Below, in pieces: positions 36,601 through 46,639 of a stretch of 64,000 nt of DNA. Below the pieces are notes generated by a model. The model saw only the letters and a program-made list of their open reading frames with translations, did not search any database and was not told the DNA's origin. Within the stretch, counting starts at the first letter, position 1. Every line of letters begins with the position of its first letter. Position numbers and translations under genes: made by a program. Source of the stretch: Pelecanus crispus (taxonomy: Eukaryota > Chordata > Aves > Pelecaniformes > Pelecanidae); the NCBI RefSeq assembly GCF_030463565.1, contig NC_134656.1:1617001-1681000 (forward strand), in the 5' to 3' direction.

Positions 36601-39600
36601 CTTCGTCGGTTTGCTGCTTGGTTCTTGTATTTCTCCAGATGCATTCGGACAAAAGCCAGCAACACCGCATCAGCAGGGCGCCAGGGCTGCAAGAGGCAGC
36701 AGCCACCTCCGACACGCACTCCGCAGCCCGGACCCCGACCTGCCTCCGCCCGCCACCAGCCCAAAAACCTCGGCCGCCTTGTCAAAAAGAAACAGCCCAG
36801 CAGAAAGCCAGCACCTGAAACAGAGCTCCCTCCAGGAACGCATCGCGTTCGCACCGCTCCAAAAAAATGACTAAAAGGCATGATTGGGTTGGGAGAAATA
36901 ACCCAGCCCACATCTTAAACCCCCATCCTCCAGAGAAAAACAAACAAACTGACTTCAACAGCTTGTATGAAAAATTCTAGCAACCAAAGTCTGTATCTGC
37001 CACGGAGATGTAACCGGAGGGGAAGAGAAAACCACAAAAAAAGGTGAGTTTCTCCACAAACTCAAACACCTTCCAAGCCCCAGCGGTGCATCCCACCAAG
37101 CCGGTCCTGCCTTCGCCAGTTGCCATGACGAAGCCGGGGGAGGATGGCTCTCATCTTCCTCCCCAGGAGGATCCATAAGCCAGATGGGAGGAAGAGAAGA
37201 AAGCGCGTGCTGATAAAGCAGCGGGCTCGCGTCTCCCTTCTCCTCCGCTCCTGCCTCGCCTGGAAACTTGAGAGAGGGAAAAAAAGTCTCCACCAGAAAG
37301 CTGCGCTGGGGATGCTGATCAGAAATACAAGCACCTCGTCAGAGCATCAAGTACAGATCCCTTCCCATCGCAGATGAAAGAGAAAAGCTTCTTGCTGATT
37401 ATTACTTTTTTCCCATTCCCCTCTGCCTTTTCCAGTCAATCTTAAAAACACAGGAACTAATTAAGCTCTTAACCGTTGGTTGTACGCATTTTTTTTTTTT
37501 TTTAAATAGCAAAACCATACCCAAAGGAGCACTAGAAAAAGACATCAACCTCCAAGCTGAGTTTGGCTTTTAAGTGCCACACAAGTTGAAAGCCCGCTTC
37601 CCATGTGAGCGGTGACCGAGCCAAAGCCGAGGAATCCCAGCCCGTGCCTGCAGCCGCTTTCCTTACACCAGCTGGGGCTGCAAAGGGAAAGCAGAGGGAG
37701 AGGGAGCCAGCGCCGCTACGGCGGCTCCCCGGGAGGAGCGGAGCCCGGCGGAGGCAACCGTCCAAGGCTACGGGGAGCCCGCGGGTGGCTCGTGCTGCCA
37801 CCCACCACCAGCCCCACAGCCCTGCTCGGCGAGGGGAGCCCCAGCAGCCGGCGTCGGGCGGGCTTTGCTCCACGAGCCCGAGATCCACGTGCTTCCCATG
37901 GACCCGCTGCCGTCCCGGGGGAGTGAGGAGCCTGCCCACCGGCCCTCCTCCAGAGAGCTGCATGGGAAATCCTCAGGGAATCTCCTAATGCATGCTAAGA
38001 TACGCTCCGCTCATAGCTGTGACTAAATAAAAACCATCCTCTCTCCGCAGCGTAGAGCTGTCCTGCTCCTGATCGTCCAGGGGACACTGGGAGGATGAGA
38101 AAAGCTTTTCCCTCAAAAAAATAGGAGGGGAAATGAGAACGAAAGGAAACCAAAGCGACTGAGCCAGCCTCTGCCATGATCCACGTTCCCGGACAACACC
38201 GTGCTGCTGCACGTGGGTCTGCAAAAGCTCAGAGCTACATTAAAACCAGAAACCAAGAAGAGCCACATCCCAAGTTTCACATCTGGCTGCTTCGCTACCG
38301 AGGGAGCCAAGGAAGTTACCACGGGCCAGAAAGCAAAGAGGAGCGGAGCCTTTCTTCCCCTCCACCACCCGCTCTTTTGGGAACGGGAAAGGCTCTCGGA
38401 AGCGCTCGCAGACCCGGGACGTGGAGGAGGAGCGGGGCAGCTCCTGCCCGTACCGTCCCCACTGCCCGCCCCGGCGCTGACGGCTCTCGCCGCTGCCCGC
38501 CCCTGCCCCTGCCCTACCAGAAGTTCACCTGCTCCTGAGTTTTACACCAGTTACAGCAGAACAAGAGGAATGGCACCCGCGCTGTCATGTAAAAGCTGTG
38601 TCCCGCCCCGAGCCACAGGGAACCGACGCAGAAACAGCAGGCTAGATTTGAGGAAAGGAGACAAATGTCTCCTTTTTGTGGAAAGCAATAAACAGCCGCT
38701 TGCTACCCACTTATTTCAAGTGCAGGAACTTCTGGATCAGACAAACCTGCCCGGATCCAGCTCCAGGCATGAACTTGGATTTTCTGCCCACCAAAAGAGC
38801 AAAGTACTAAAATGTCTCTGGGCACCGTCCCATGAAAGACCGTAGAGAAATAAAGCAAAGAGCCCATCGCTACCTGGGCCGTCAAGGTACCACCCAGGCA
38901 CCGTGGCCACGGAAGCAAAGACTTGACCGACCTGCAGCTGAACAGACCAGACCCGCACGAACAGCAGTCCCGGATCTGAAATGCCGACAAGAAAGGCAGA
39001 AATTGGGCAAAGCAGCAGCACTTTAAAAAAATCAGACATATTCACTCTGGGTTTTTTTGAGCAGTGCCTCTCCATACAACGCTGCGTGGTTTCAAGGTCA
39101 CCTCTCTCGCCCCTGCTGCCGGCAGCGGAGGTTCCCGAGAGCTCTGCCGAAAAACACAGCCCCGAACCCGCCTTGGGAAGGGGAGCCCCGCTGCACCGCA
39201 CCCACCGCGCTGCGGACACAGACTCAGATCTCAGAGGTCCGCAGCTCAGTGAAGCAATCATGAAATAAATACCAGAAAACCATTGATTTAGCTACTGGTG
39301 TCCTGTTCCAACCGGATTTCTGTCCATTCCAACATCCACATCCACTCAGAAAAGATGTTTTAGTTTGGTTTTGGGGTTTTTGTTGGGTTTGGGTTTTTTT
39401 TTTTTTAAAAGATATTGTCCCCCATCCATCCAAAACAAACTGTTGCATTGCTTTTTATCCATAGAATCATTTAGGTTGGAAAAGACCTTTAAGATCATCC
39501 AGTCCAACCATTAACCCACACTACGAAGTCTACTCTAAGCCAATCAAGGGTAGACTAGACTAAACCATGTCCTGAAGTGCCACATCTACCCTTTTTTTAA

Positions 39601-40224
39601 ACACTTCCAGGGATGGGGACTCCTCCACCTCTCTGGGCAGCCTGTTCCAATTCTTGACCACCCTTTCCGTAAAGAAATTTTTCCTAATTTCCAACCTAAA
39701 CCCCCCCGGCGCAGCTTAAGCCCATTTCCTCTTGTCCTATCGCTAACTACGTGGGAGAAGAGACCAACACCCACCTCAGTACAACCTCCTTTCTGGGTAA
39801 CACCGGCTTAAAACCACCAGTGGAACTCAGCTTTAACAGGAAAAAAAAGCGGAGCCTGCTCTGCTTTGTAAGCTCGGAGCTGCGGAGCCCGCAGCCCTGG
39901 TTCGGTGCCGGGACGTCAGCAAGGACCTAACGAGGAACCAGAGATTGCCTGGGCATCGCTCGGGTCCCCGCTGCGAGAAGCGACGCAGGGGTAATTAGTA
40001 GGTGATTAAAGACACCCAGCTCAGCTGACTACGACCCCGGGTGGGAGGTTTTCCAGCAACGTCACCTCGGCGTACGCTGACCCCGTCCCTTACCCGTGCT
40101 GGGACAGGTTGGTGGTGACCAGCACCGTTTTCACCTCCTCCACGCCGCCTCCGTCCACCGCGCCGTCGGGCGTCGTCACCACCACCACCTCCTCCATGTG
40201 AACGCTGACGTCCGGAGTCGCCAT
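24020..40224 (-). CDS. GMEB2: GMEB2 (glucocorticoid modulatory element-binding protein 2), complete coding region in nine exons
   Basis: SAND-domain transcription factor that binds glucocorticoid modulatory elements, usually with GMEB1, and modulates glucocorticoid receptor responses in the nucleus. Nine coding exons (40224-40094, 34697-34600, 33200-33073, 31602-31499, 28196-28039, 26320-26249, 25673-25536, 24995-24873, 24666-24020) sum to 1599 bp, giving 532 residues plus stop; the human protein is 530. Every junction has GT-AG sites and a continuous frame. Parts in order: acidic N-terminus [16 protein letters not shown]; an Ala8 tract (about residues 57-64); SAND domain (about 80-165) with the DNA-binding KDWK at 140-143 and a Cys/His cluster HAKVCSNTC; coiled coil (about 275-350); Ser/Thr/Val-rich C-terminal tail ending in an acidic segment. 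Start is the first ATG after the UTR acceptor. The gene keeps the same neighbours as in human. No break seen. Confidence 0.97.
24873..24995 (-). CDS. GMEB2: GMEB2 coding exon 8 (coiled coil)
   Basis: A 123-bp exon with acceptor cttgtttttaag and donor GCAG|gtaagc. It encodes [19 protein letters not shown] and continues to [10 protein letters not shown]. Ala codon G|CT is split with the next exon. Confidence 0.95.
24996..26248 (-). other. GMEB2 introns 7 and 8 flanking exon 25673-25536
   Basis: Two introns (24996-25535 and 25674-26248) with normal splice ends. No repeat family or second gene recognised. A T-rich run lies near 25950-25967. Confidence 0.7.
25536..25673 (-). CDS. GMEB2: GMEB2 coding exon 7
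   Basis: A 138-bp exon with acceptor ctctttctccag and donor GCTG|gtaagg. It encodes [20 protein letters not shown] and on to QDPPLQLA, the helical region leading into the coiled coil. Confidence 0.96.
26249..26320 (-). CDS. GMEB2: GMEB2 coding exon 6
   Basis: A 72-bp exon with acceptor gctattggttgcag and donor GGAG|gtacgg. It encodes [20 protein letters not shown], and its split codons join SIG to DDTF in exon 7. Embedded in a longer frame that is otherwise intronic. Confidence 0.95.
26321..28038 (-). other. GMEB2 intron 5
   Basis: 1.7 kb with two A/T homopolymer runs (26339-26358 and 26708-26724). No gene or transposon recognised. Confidence 0.65.
28039..28196 (-). CDS. GMEB2: GMEB2 coding exon 5: end of SAND domain
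   Basis: A 158-bp exon with acceptor ccctgtctttcag and donor GATG|gtacgt. It encodes [20 protein letters not shown] and continues [10 protein letters not shown] to PASTD. The HAKVCSNTC cluster corresponds to the zinc-binding part known in the GMEB SAND fold. Confidence 0.96.
29021..29151 (+). mobile_element. CR1 retrotransposon fragment (3' end, plus sense)
   Basis: Ends in CGATTCTATGATTCTATG, the CR1 3' terminus, in plus orientation, opposite to GMEB2. It lies in the GMEB2 intron between exons 31499 and 28196. Nearly identical in reverse complement to the first 130 bp of the CR1 at 30464. Confidence 0.9.
30464..31440 (-). mobile_element. CR1 retrotransposon, 5'-truncated, with decayed reverse-transcriptase reading frame
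   Basis: Minus-sense LINE, about 1 kb, with its 3' end at the left (TAGAATCATAGAATC). It retains the C-terminal part of CR1 ORF2: a reverse-transcriptase segment with [12 protein letters not shown] and the catalytic-type FADDTKLG, then CR1-typical downstream sequence (for example [15 protein letters not shown]). The frame is broken near 31134 by a one-base loss, so it is inactive. Its 5' break falls about 60 bp downstream of the GMEB2 SAND exon donor at 31499. Confidence 0.93.
31499..31602 (-). CDS. GMEB2: GMEB2 coding exon 4: SAND core with KDWK
   Basis: A 104-bp exon with acceptor ctgcctcttgcag and donor CTCCG|gttagt. It encodes residues 120-154, including [15 protein letters not shown] and the DNA-contact motif KDWK followed by RAIRMNG. 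Split Arg codon CG|G joins to exon 5. Confidence 0.97.
31603..33072 (-). other. GMEB2 intron 3
   Basis: 1.5 kb of ordinary sequence with no repeat or gene recognised. Confidence 0.65.
33073..33200 (-). CDS. GMEB2: GMEB2 coding exon 3: start of SAND domain
   Basis: A 128-bp exon with acceptor ctgttccctgtgagaag and donor CAG|gtgaga. It encodes [20 protein letters not shown] and on to [13 protein letters not shown]. The acceptor position is chosen so that V-K-M continues the frame from exon 2; an earlier AG (gtgag) would break it. Confidence 0.95.
33833..34478. repeat. Minisatellite in GMEB2 intron, units of about 24 and 32 bp
   Basis: About 25 tandem copies built on CATCCCTGGCACCCCCAGGA plus GAAC, GAG or GAACAAGGAAAG spacers. 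The alternation of 24-bp and 32-bp units rotates the reading frame, leaving long stop-free frames on both strands. It ends about 120 bp from the GMEB2 poly-Ala exon. Confidence 0.95.
34600..34697 (-). CDS. GMEB2: GMEB2 coding exon 2: poly-alanine exon
   Basis: A 98-bp exon with acceptor actctcttaccag and donor CTAG|gtaggt. It encodes [12 protein letters not shown], an Ala8 run, then [12 protein letters not shown]. The Ala codons are mostly GCTGCTGCG/GCTGCTGCTGCC, a short trinucleotide-like tract. Poly-Ala is also present in human GMEB2. Confidence 0.96.
34698..36085 (-). other. GMEB2 intron 2, first part
   Basis: About 1.4 kb with no recognisable gene; precedes a CR1 fragment. Confidence 0.6.
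36085..36365 (-). mobile_element. CR1 retrotransposon fragment
   Basis: Minus-sense CR1 3' end starting TAGAATCATAGAATCATAG and running about 280 bp to the conserved CAGCTTAAGCCCATT segment, where similarity stops. Lies in the GMEB2 intron in the same sense as the gene. Confidence 0.92.
36366..39459 (-). other. GMEB2 intron 2, middle part
   Basis: About 3.1 kb between two CR1 fragments, with a somewhat CpG-rich patch near 37.6-37.95 kb. No splice-supported coding exon seen on either strand. Confidence 0.55.
39460..39795 (-). mobile_element. CR1 retrotransposon fragment
   Basis: Minus-sense CR1 3' end beginning ATAGAATCATTTAGGTTGG and extending about 330 bp, including the AGCTTAAGCCCATTTCCTC segment. 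Located about 300 bp from GMEB2 exon 1 coding part, in the same sense as the gene. Confidence 0.92.
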
Positions 40225-40286
40225 CGCGAGGGCAGGGGCAGGCGGCGAGGGGCAGCCAGGCGGGAGAGCCCTCGGTCACCGGCTGC
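40094..40286 (-). CDS. GMEB2: GMEB2 first coding exon (with 5' UTR from 40225 to 40286)
   Basis: UTR acceptor cgtttctctgcag at 40287. Start ATG at 40224 in GCGATGGCG context. Encodes [20 protein letters not shown] and continues to VTTNLSQHG, a near match to mammalian GMEB2. Donor CACGG|gtaagg leaves two bases of a Gly codon. Confidence 0.97.
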
Positions 40287-43250
40287 CTGCAGAGAAACGA
40301 GGGGGAGCCCCGCGTGAAAAGGTCGCTCTGCTAAAAGGGGTTGTGGAAGGACCGGCGGCGCGGTGGGAGCAAGGGGGCCGCGGGGAATCCGTGCTCCTAA
40401 GGAGAAGGGGGTTAGCGAATCCCCAGGCGCCCCATCCCGAGAGCGGGGATGAGGGGAGGCTCGTGACCCAAACGCACTCTGCACGCTGGGCGAGGGCGAT
40501 GGGCACGGGCAGAGGCGAGGGGGAGGAAGGGACCGGGCGCAGGTGGCGAGGGGCAGAGTGGGAGCAGAGAGCAAGCAAAAAAACGGTCCCGGCGTCCACC
40601 AAAACCTCTATGAAGAGACACAGTTTGAAGGCGCATTTCCAAACGCATTTCGAGCTATCGCAGAAGGATTTCGCGCTGTTGGAGGAGCTCATCGCTGCCT
40701 CCTCCATGGCAGCAACGGGGACTCTCCCCTCCTCCAAAGTCACACACCAAAAATGAAATTAAGAACGCGCTTCAAGCCTGCAGAAACCAAGTGACATCTG
40801 AAAACTATTTCAAAGCGTGTGCTTCTAATAAATCAGCAATAGATTGAAGACAGCATTTAAAACCGACTTCGGCGCCCACCCCTGCAAAGCCAGTATTTCA
40901 TAGGCAAGAAGAAACCTGGGGGGGGGGGGGGACGGACCAACTAGTTAGCCAAAGGCACGACGAGCCGTGCATCTTCACGCTCACGGTTGCACCGCGGCCC
41001 CGGCTGCTCCAGACCCAGAGCACAACGTAACTCAGCGGGGAAAGCCCCGGTCCCCTGAGGACACCATCGCCCGCCTCTCCCGCCCGCTTGCGCCCTGCGG
41101 CTGAGCCCATGCCCGCCTTCCTGGGGATTTTAGGTAACTGTAGAATTAAAAGCAGCTTTAAGCCATTCAAGAAATAGGAGAGGTAAATATCCTTTACCAA
41201 CACACGCGTCTACGTGCACGCGTGACCGTCCTCCAAACACCCGTGCGTGTTACCGCTCACGTTACGAGGACAGTGCGATAAAATCGATGCACTCGAGCCA
41301 TAAAACCATTTATTTGCAAATCAGCCCGAGTGAAGCACGTCTGCGTTTCTCCCCCAACACATACCCAAGCAGCGCCCGCTTGCGCGCGAACGCCCAGGTA
41401 TCGAGGGTGACTACAAAGCATCCCCTATGGTAGCGCACGGGTGTCACCTATAGCGCCGGTGCAGCCTCTACGCGGGCGTAGCTGGGCGAGCGCTCCCCTT
41501 GTCAAGCTCAGGCTCCCGCTCTGCTCCCGCTTTTGTTTTCAGCGTCACCCGAGCAGGCCCAGAACCGCTGCTATTCCTCCGCAGAACTTTTATTTCAAGC
41601 CGAGCGCCTGCTCACGCCAGCCCGCATGACGCTTTCATCGCGTGGGAAAGAAGCAAGGTGAAAGAAATTAATTCTCCCTGAAACTTGGGGTTTCTCGAGC
41701 AAGCAACACCCGCGCCCACATACACGCGGTGGCAGCAGCACCTTTGCCTTTCCCGAAGGAGCCACGCTCCGGAGCGGCGGCACAGAGCGTGGTGGAGTAG
41801 CCACTTGGCTCCCACCAGCTTCCCCCGGCCACCACCGGAGCCACGTGTTGACCCGACGCGTCCGACCCAACACGTCCAACCTGATGCATCCAACCCAACA
41901 CGTCCAATGCAACACGTCCGACCCGATGCATCCAACCCAACACGTCCGACCCGGTGCATCCAACCCAACACGTCCAACGCAACACGTCTGACCCAATGCG
42001 TCCGACCCGACACATCCAACGCAACACGTCCGACCCGACGCGTCCGACCCGACGCGTCCGACCCAACACATCTGACCCGGTGCATCCAACCCGACGCATC
42101 CAACCCAACACGTCCGACCCAACGCATCCAACCCAACATGTCCGACCCGACGCATCCAACCCAACACGTCCAATGCAACACGTCCGACCCGGTGCATCCA
42201 ACCCAACACGTCCAACGCAACACATCCGACCCGGTGCATCCAACCTGACGCATCCAACCCAACACATCCGACCCGGTGTATCCAACCCGACGCATCCAAC
42301 CCAACACGTCCGACCCGACACATCCAACCCGATTTTGCAATGCAGTTCATGCCTCACAGAAACTCCCACCCCGCCCCACGCAGACCCCAGGAGCTGATCT
42401 TCCCCTCCGTGGGAGCCACGGGGTTTATCCGAGCCGAGCAGCGAAAGGCGGCCGGGCCCCTCCGAGACAGCCCGGCATGAAGCCACCCGCAGAATCAGTT
42501 TCGTTTTTGCAGCGGGAAGGACGAAAGCGAGCAAGGGCGGCCAGACGGAGGGCAAGGCGAGAGAAACGGGTGGGTTTTATTACAAACCATCGTTTTAACG
42601 GTGACAACAGCGGGCAGGGTTGCCGCGCACCGGCCGCATGCTGGCTCTCCGCCGCCCGTTCACCGCGCTCCCGCACTGCGCCGGCAGCTCCCTGCGGCAG
42701 CCGCCGCGGACCCCGCACCCCAATAAGCGCTGGGTGCTGCGCGTCAGCGTGCGAAGCCACGGAACGTATTGCAAACCGAATCTAACCGCCGGGAGTTTTT
42801 CATTGCTCTATCCCTACGTTTCCTTTCGGGGTAAATCCCTTCTTGCGGCATTAGCGTCACCCATGACGGCCTCCGCCCCAGCGTGCGGTTTTGGGATGCT
42901 CCGGACATCCCGCCCAGCTCCCGCTGACAGAGGGCTGGCTGCACGGGCACGGCGGGAAGGCTTGAACCCCAGGAGCACGCGTGGCTCAGATACCTTTGGG
43001 CAGGAACCGGCGGTGGGACGGAGAAAAACTGGGCTGAAAACACAAGTAATCAGCAGGAGCGGGGCGCAGCGGGGCGGGAGGGCTGGCAGGGAGCACCCCA
43101 GCTCTGCCGGGGCTCTGCGCACCCATGCACACCCCTCCTGGCGCACCCCACACGGTGCTGAGCAAGCTTTGGTGGCGGCAGAAAGATTTGGGGGGTGAGG
43201 TAGGGGGAAAAAAAAAATAAAAAAGGAAAAAAAAAAAAAATAGCATTGCA
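40287..43250 (-). other. GMEB2 first intron, gene-proximal part
   Basis: No coding exon recognised apart from repeats listed separately. It includes a run of about 14 G at 40919-40932 and the 14-bp minisatellite at 41855-42333. The CpG-rich patch at 42.4-42.75 kb shows no gene structure. Confidence 0.6.
41855..42333. repeat. CpG-rich 14-bp minisatellite in GMEB2 intron 1
   Basis: About 34 tandem copies of a 14-bp unit CRTCCRACCCRAYR (R = A/G, Y = C/T), with CGTCC and CATCC versions alternating. Because 14 is not a multiple of 3 and the unit has no stop in any frame, all frames stay open and the array gives spurious repetitive proteins of over 150 residues on both strands. Confidence 0.95.
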
Positions 43251-43369
43251 CCACTCGGGAAGGAGGAAGAGAATTTTGGGGTGCACTGTCAGCGGAGGAG
43301 GGTGGAGCTGGGGTGCCACAGCGTGGGGAGAGGGGCTAGGGGTGGCACTGCTGGGGGACAGGGGGTGCG

Positions 43370-44640
43370 CGGGGGGGCAGCGAGGGAGGGGGTGCACGGA
43401 GGGGGTGCACGGAGGGGGGGTGCATAGGGAGGGGGCTTCAGCAGGGGTGCAGGGGGGTCGCAGGGGCACAGGGGGGTGCATGGGGGGTGCAGGGGGGGTC
43501 GCAGGGGTGCATGAGGGTGCATGGAGGGTGGAGGGGGGTCGCAGGAGGGTGCAGGGGGGTCGCAGGAGGGTGCACAGAGGGTGCAGGGGGGTCGCAGGAG
43601 GGTGCACGGAGGGTGCAGGGGGTGGGGGGGCGCAGGAGGGTGCATGGGGGGTGGGGGGGGGGTCGCAGGAAGGTGCACGGAGGGTGCATGGGGGGGTCAC
43701 AGGAGGGTGCATGGGGTGGGGGGGGTGCAGGAGGGTGCACGGGGGGGTTGCACAGGCGGCTTCATGGGGGGGACAGGACGGAGCGTAGCACGGCGGTGGG
43801 CTGCAGGGAGAGGGGGTGCCTGGGGGGCTGCGGCTGCACAGACGGGGGGTGCACGCAGGGGGAGGCTGCACAGAGGGGGTGCCCGGGGGCGGGGTGCACG
43901 GGGGGTTGCGGTGGCACAGACGGGGGGAAGGGGCAGCTGCATGGGGGGGGAGGCTGCACGGAGAGGGGGTGCATGGAGCGGGGGTGCACAGAGGGGGAGG
44001 CTGCACGGAGAGGGGGTGCCTGGGGGAGTGGGATGCACAGACGGGGGGAAGCTGCATGGAGAGGGGGTGCACGGGGGAGCGGGGTGCATGGAGCGGGGGT
44101 GCACGGGGGGGGGGGAGGCTGCACAGAGAGGGGGTGCACAGACAGCGGGGGGTGCGTAGACGGGGGGGCTGCCTAGGGGAGCAGGGTGCATGGAGAGGGG
44201 GTGCACAGACGGGAGGCTGCATGGAGAGGGGGTGCACAGACGGGGGGCTGCACAGAGAGGGGGTGCACAGACAGCGGGGGGTGCGTAGACGGGGGGGCTG
44301 CCTGGGGGAGCAGGGTGCATGGAGAGGGGGTGCACAGACGGGGGGCTGCATGGAGAGGGGGGTGCCTGGGGGAGTGGGGTGCACAGACGGGGGGAGGCTG
44401 CATGGAGAGGGGGTGCACAGACGGGGGGGTGCACAGACAGGGGGGTGCGCGCAGGGGGGAGGCTGCACGGAGGAGGGGTGCACAGACGGGGGGGGTGCAC
44501 AGAGAGGGGGTGCAAGCAGGGGGAGGCTGCAGGGAGGGGGGGTGCACGGAGAGGGGGTGCCTGGGGGAGTGGGGTGCACGGAGGGGGGGGTGGGTGCACA
44601 GACGGGGGGGTGCCCGGAAAAGGGTTGCACGGGGGGGGGG
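43370..44640. repeat. G-rich minisatellite in GMEB2 intron 1
   Basis: About 1.25 kb of G runs (5-9 G) separated by TGCACAGA, TGCATGGAGA and TGCCTGG blocks. A higher-order period of about 129 bp is visible: GACAGCGGGGGGTGCGTAGA occurs at 44141 and again at 44270. The plus strand is G-rich, so GMEB2 RNA here would be C-rich. Dense potential for G-quadruplexes. Confidence 0.93.
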
Positions 44641-44699
44641 GGAGTGGGGGACGCTCGCGCCGCTCCGCGTGGCGCCGCGCGGGCGGGGGGTGCTCCCCC

Positions 44700-44935
44700 T
44701 TCCCCCCCCCTCCTCCCCCGCGGCGGGGCGGCGCGCGCGCTCCCGCTGGCGGCGCCGGGCGCGAGGCCGGCGGGGGGGGGGGAGGCGGGGGGGGGGGGGG
44801 GGGAGGGGGGGGCGCGTGGGCGCGCTCACGCTGGCAGCGCCGGGCGCGCGGGAGGGAGGAGGAGGGAGAGGAGGGAGGAGGAGGAGGAGGAGGAGGAGGA
44901 GGAGGAGGAAGGGGGGGGGGGGGGGCGCGGGGCGG
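44700..44935. repeat. Poly-G/poly-C low-complexity and (GGA)n tract beside GMEB2 promoter
   Basis: Runs of up to about 13 G around 44770-44815, then a GGA microsatellite at about 44850-44912 and another G run. Immediately downstream (in the GMEB2 sense) of exon 1. Confidence 0.9.
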
Positions 44936-45053
44936 GCGGCCGGGCGCTGCCGCCGTCTCCTGCCGCTGCCGTAACGTCCTGACGCTCCGCAGGGACCCGC
45001 CGGCCGGCGCGTGCGGAGGCCCCAGGGCGGCAGAGGCCGGGCCCGGCGCTTAC

Positions 45054-45280
45054 CTCAGGCCGGGGTCCCGCTGCCCCGCTCCGGCTCCGGGCGCTCCGGC
45101 TGGGCGGCGGGCGGTGGGTGCGGGGAGGGGAGGGAGGGAGGGAGGCAGGGTGGGGGGGGAGCGGGGCTCCGCCGCGCGCGGCTCTCGGCCCCCGCGCAGG
45201 CGCACGGCCGGGCCCGGCGCCCGGGACTTATTTGGCGGGGGCGCCGCGGCCCGCGCTGCCTGTGAAATAGGTGCCGGGCC
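45054..45280 (-). other. GMEB2: GMEB2 noncoding exon 1 (5' UTR)
   Basis: A strong minus-strand donor GGCCTGAG|gtaagc lies at 45054 inside a CpG island. It can splice to the UTR acceptor at 40287, about 4.8 kb away. The 5' end is not defined by sequence; the upper limit here is set by the adjacent NRF1 site. Confidence 0.6.
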
Positions 45281-45330
45281 GGCGCAGTGCGCATGCGCGC
45301 GGGCGGGGCGGGGCGGGGCGGGGGCACGGC
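45281..45330 (-). promoter_or_regulatory. GMEB2: GMEB2 CpG-island promoter: NRF1 site and GC boxes
   Basis: TGCGCATGCGCG at 45288-45299 matches the palindromic NRF1 consensus YGCGCAYGCGCR. GGGCGGGGCGGGGCGGGG directly follows at 45301-45318 (tandem Sp1-type GC boxes). There is no TATA box. Typical of a broadly expressed CpG-island promoter, possibly bidirectional. Confidence 0.65.
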
Positions 45331-45404
45331 GCGCGCTGCCCCGGGGGTGCCCGCGCGTGGGGCGAGCTGCAGCGCGGGGGGTCGCTCCGTGGGGATCCAC
45401 CGGG

Positions 45405-46620
45405 GTCCTGCGTGTCCCCCCCGGGCCCCTGCGTGTCCCCCCCGCCGGGCCCCGCGTGTGTCCTGCGTGCCCCCCGTGCCTCCTGCGTGTCCCCCCCGGG
45501 GCCTTGCATGCCCCCCGTGTCTCCCGCATGCCCCCCGCGTCTCCTGTGTCCCCCCCCCGGGTCCTGCATTCCCCCCGTGTCTCCCAAATGTCCGTGTCGT
45601 CCCCCCCCCCCCAGGGCCCTGCGTGCCCCCCGTGCCTCCTGCGTGTCCCCCCCCGGGGCCCTGCGTGCCCCCCGTGTGTCCTGTGTTCCCCCCCCCCGGG
45701 CCCCTGCGTGCCCCCCATGTCTCCCACCTGTCCCCCTCCAGGGGCCCTGCGTGCCCCCCCGTGCCTCCCATGTCCCCCCCCCCCGGGTCCTGCATGCCCC
45801 CCGTGCCTCCCATGTCCCCCCCCCCGGGTCCTGCATGCCCCCCGTGCCTCCCATGTCCCCCCCCCGGGGCCCTGCATGCCCCCCGTGTCTCCTGTGTTCC
45901 CCCCCCAGGCCCCTGCATGCCCCCCATGCCTCCCATGTCCCCCCCCGGGTCCTGCATGCCCCCCATGTCTCCCACCTGTCCCCCTCCAGGGGCCCTGCAT
46001 GCCCCCCGTGCCTCCCACGTCCCCCCCAGGTCCTGTGTGTCCCCCCCGGGCCCTGCATGCCCCCCGTGTCTCCCACATGCCCCCCCCCCCCCGGGCCCTG
46101 CATGCCCCCCGTGTCTCCCACATGCCCCCCCCCCCCCGGGCCCTGCATGCCCCCCATGTCTCCCACATGTCCCCCCCCCGGGGCCCTGTGTTCCCCCCCC
46201 GGGTCCTGCATGCCCCCCATGTCTCCCACCTGTCCCCCTCCAGGGGCCCTGCATGCCCCCTGTGCCTCCCACGTCCCCCCCAGGTCCTGTGTGTCCCCCC
46301 CGGGCCCTGCATGCCCCCCATGCCTCCCATGTCCCCCCCGGGCCCTGCATGCCCCCCGTGTCTCCCACATGTCCCCCCCCCCCGGGGCCCTGTGTTCCCC
46401 CCCCCCGGACCCCTGCATGCCCCCCATGCCTCCCATGTCCCCCCTGGGCCCTGCATGCCCCCCATGTCTCCTACATGTCCCCCCCCCCGGGGCCCTGCAT
46501 GCCCTCTGTGTCTCCTGTGTTCCCCCCCCGGGCCCTGCATGCCCCCCGTGTCTCCCACGTACCCCCCCCGCCCCCCGGGCCCTGCGTGCCCGCCCCGGGC
46601 CCTGTGCCCCCCCAGGCCCT
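45405..46620. repeat. C-rich minisatellite upstream of GMEB2, about 45-bp unit
   Basis: About 25 copies of a variable unit near 45 bp (exact 45-bp spacing of CCCTGCATGC at 46051, 46096 and 46141). Each has GGGCCCTGCATGCCCCCC, then GTGTCTCCCACATG and a run of 7-14 C. The plus strand is C-rich. Stop-free frames over this array give spurious proteins of more than 1000 residues. Confidence 0.95.
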
Positions 46621-46639
46621 GCGTGCCTTCCCTGGCTCC

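Noticed and set aside
41595-42555. Three overlapping minus-strand frames (VGRVGLDASGW type) of 240-295 codons
   Set aside because: All three frames of the 14-bp array give the same pseudo-peptide, a sign of repeat DNA.
43050-44630. Minus-strand 526-codon Pro/His/Cys-rich open frame, and the 734- and 604-codon minus frames at 45050-47254
   Set aside because: Translations of the same tandem repeats; periodicity follows the DNA unit, not protein structure.
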